Source: Heterostelium multicystogenum | Taxonomy: Eukaryota; Evosea; Eumycetozoa; Acytosteliales; Acytosteliaceae | Direction of reading: 5' to 3' | Assembly: GCA_003667245.1 (NCBI GenBank) | Contig: RCNN01000011.1 | Location: 1 to 64,000 of the forward strand | DNA length: 64,000 nt | Part shown: piece by piece, positions 61,770 through 64,000 of the stretch | Numbering within the stretch: position 1 is the stretch's first letter | Layout: the number at the start of each line of letters is the position of its first letter | Notes under the pieces: generated by a model | Told to the model about the DNA's origin: nothing | The model's database searches: none | Seen by the model: only the letters and a program-made list of their open reading frames with translations | Translations under genes and position numbers: made by a program

Positions 61770-63031
61770 ATGTATAGAAACTTAATCTTGGCTATTTTCA
61801 CATTGTATTTGGCTTCAACTTTTGTTGTCGCTGCTGAACAGAACTTCTGTGCCACCGTTCTTTTGCCAACCAGTCAGTAGATTGCGTTGTCGTTTGATTG
61901 GTGGTGTCTTTGTGCCAAAGAATATTTCAAATGGTGACTGCTGCGATCGTTGCAACCCACCATGCAGCACTGTCAAATGTGCTGGTGTCGATGAACATGT
62001 TTGCGCTGGCCAACGGTGGAACCTATATCCCATCTAACCCAGCTGCCGGACGTTGTTGCTCAGACTGTGTCTACCCTCCAGGTTACTGTGCCGCCGTCCA
62101 ATGTTTGGCCGTCGACGAGGCTCAATGCACTGCCGCCTTGGTGATTACACCCCAGCCGACCCAATCCACGGACGTTGCTGTGCCTCCTGTCTCAATGCAT
62201 GCCAAACCATCAAGTGTGTCGGTGCTGATGAAGCTCAATGCGCTGCCAACGGTGGAACCTACCTCCCAGCTAACCCCGCTGTTGGACGTTGTTGCGCCGA
62301 CTGTGTCTACGACCCAGAGCGTTGTGCAGTTGTTGACTGTCCAAATGCCGGAGAAGATGAGTGTCTCGCTGTAGGTGGTTCATTCACCCCAGCCGACCCA
62401 GTCCACGGTAGATGCTGCTCCGAATGCCATACCCCATGTGAAGCTGTCAAGTGTCTTGGTGCCAACGAAACTGAGTGTCTCGCCACTCCAGGTAACATCT
62501 ACGTCCCAGCCGACCCAGCCAACGGTGTCTGCTGCTCATACTGCGATGTCAGAATGACCATTGAGCCACAACCAACTGAAGCTCCATGCTCCAATGTCCG
62601 TTGTGCCTACGTCGACCAAGAGCAGTGCCGTGCCTCTGGTGGATTCTACTTTGCACCAAACCCACCAACCCGTTGCTGTGCTTCATGTGAACGTAGAAGT
62701 ATCACCATCGAACCACAAACCACCGGATCACCATGTGATACCGTCCGTTGCGCCTACGTCGACCCAACCAAGTGCCGTGCCTCTGGTGGATTCTTCTCAC
62801 CAGCCCACCCACCAGTTAAGTGTTGTGATACCTGCGAGGGTAGAGTTACCATTGAGCCACAAACCACTGGAACTTCACCATGCGCTGCTGTTCTCTGCTT
62901 AAGAGTCGACCCAGTCGAATGCCGTAACTCCGGTGGTCTCTTCTCGCCAGCCAACCCACCAACCAAGTGTTTGCGACACCTGCGAACAACGTTTCACCAT
63001 TGAACCACAAACCACCTCAGTCTCTATTTAA
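61770..63031 (+). CDS. Secreted protein of nine six-cysteine repeats
   Basis: A signal peptide (MYRNLILAIFTLYLASTFVV) is followed by nine tandem modules of about 35-50 residues. The pattern is C-x2-V-x-C-x2-V/A-D/N-x3-C-x3-GG-x2-x-P-x2-P-x4-CC-x2-C, for example CQTIKCVGADEAQCAANGGT then YLPANPAVGRCCADC. The last four modules are separated by a TIEPQTT-type linker. No membrane anchor is seen. Six cysteines per unit suggest three disulfides each. It could be an extracellular-matrix, spore-coat or slime-sheath protein; the repeat is not the one I know from EcmA/EcmB. Four frame breaks occur: near 61855 (TTTT for TTT), 62005, 62135 and 62970 (TTT for TT). The rhythm of cysteines is unbroken across each, so the gene is very likely functional. 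Confidence 0.8.
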
Positions 63032-64000
63032 ATAATCAACTAAACCAATCGATACCCAAATCATTTTCACCTTTAGAAAAAAAAACTACACTTTTTTATA
63101 ACAACCAACATTACATACACATAAATTAACACCAAAAAGTTATAATAATAAAGCTTTTTAATGATGTTATAAATTAATTTATTTATTTATAACCAAAACA
63201 GAGATGAATGTATTGGAAGTTCATTAACTTATTTTTTTTGAAAATCTGTTCATGCGTGGTTGTTCTTAAAAAACAACGACCTTCAACGGTGGTGACACTA
63301 TCATTGGAAATCTCCAATGAATTTTACAATTCGATAAAAAACCATTTAAATTTTAGATATTTGTATGAATGAAAACAAAATTATTCATTCTTTAATATCC
63401 ATATTAAAAATTACATCCAGTAAATATTTTAGTGGTATTGTATTGAATTGCAATATCTAAATATTACTATTAACTTAATATTAATAAAAATAATAATAAT
63501 AATTCATCAAAACAACTAACTTTGCCAACCTATATTGGTTTGCTTTGCATCTCTTTATTTGGTATGTATACATAACAACTTGTTGTATTTTAATAAATCA
63601 ATAGAAGATTAGTAGTAGTTGTTGTAGTGATAAATGAAACACATTGTATAAATTACCACTTCACTACCTTTACCACCTTCATAAACATTCGTAAAAGTAA
63701 ATTTTGCATTAGTTGTTGTTAATAGATAAGAGATGACCAGATAGTGCAAATACAAAAAAACTAAAAAAATAAAATTAAAAAAAAATCAAGATAAATGATA
63801 TGAAAATCAACAAATAATCTTCTCTCTGTTTACATCCCCCACTACAACAATTCACGTCAATTTTATTTGTTTGAGTTATCATCATCATTATCATCATTAT
63901 CACCATTATTATTATATCTCAAAGTACTACATTGACCAACTAACCTAAATAACTAAACCAATTGGCTTATCATCTAGTTATCTACCAAGTTTTTCTCTTT
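63032..64000. other. Intergenic region to window edge
   Basis: AT-rich, with TCATCATTATCATCATTATC repeats at 63879-63905. Contains the 3' UTR of the Cys-rich gene (AATAAA at about 63147). No further gene seen. Confidence 0.45.

Overview
The window looks like nuclear DNA of a dictyostelid social amoeba. It has compact genes with short AT-rich GT..AG introns (about 60-130 bp), AT-rich intergenic DNA full of CAA/AAT/GAT simple repeats, poly-Gln, poly-Asn and Ser/Thr-rich proteins, and lineage-typical families: two FNIP-repeat genes, a Tgr-like IPT/TIG membrane protein, a GATA factor and a possible CudA-family regulator. Coding codons often end in C or G, more than in D. discoideum, so a less AT-rich group (Cavenderia, Heterostelium or Polysphondylium-like) is likelier; the species cannot be fixed from this window.

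Layout. 1-10 kb: a WDR53-like WD40 gene cut by the left edge (-), a fragmented unknown gene, a possible CudA-like regulator and an MpaB/DUF2236 oxygenase-like gene. 9.7-18.7 kb: an F-box-like/FNIP gene, a small VOC-fold gene, an orphan 3' exon, DDB1 (repE in Dictyostelium) with six exons, and a second FNIP gene converging on it. 20-24 kb: a Tgr-like adhesion protein with GT/CA-rich G-box-like sites upstream, then a small zinc-finger-like protein (-). 24.6-31 kb: a poly-Gln leucine-rich-repeat protein (-) and an alpha/beta hydrolase (-). 32-38.6 kb: a neutral-sphingomyelinase-like phosphodiesterase with two related N-terminal beta-type domains, tail to tail with an NFXL1 homologue (-). 39-49 kb: a glutathione S-transferase, a multi-pass membrane protein, UFM1 (five exons, start codon split by an intron) and a RUN plus Rubicon-homology protein (-). 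49-54.6 kb: long intergenic DNA with an orphan exon pair and a possible GTPase relic. 54.6-63 kb: a GATA factor, a ubiquitin-like/BioY fusion, a possible two-exon micropeptide gene (-) and a secreted protein of nine six-cysteine repeats.

Most longer genes contain single-base frameshifts, many at short homopolymers, with conserved protein sequence resuming in the next frame. I read these mainly as sequencing or assembly errors, not as pseudogenes. Coordinates of broken genes are outer limits.

Themes: several genes belong to ubiquitin-type biology (DDB1, a WDR53-like candidate CUL4-DDB1 receptor, F-box-like FNIP proteins, UFM1, a ubiquitin-like domain on a transporter). The most unusual items are the ubiquitin-like/BioY fusion and the sphingomyelinase-like protein, whose usual catalytic Glu is Ala. 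I found no transposon, CRISPR array, rRNA or convincing tRNA.
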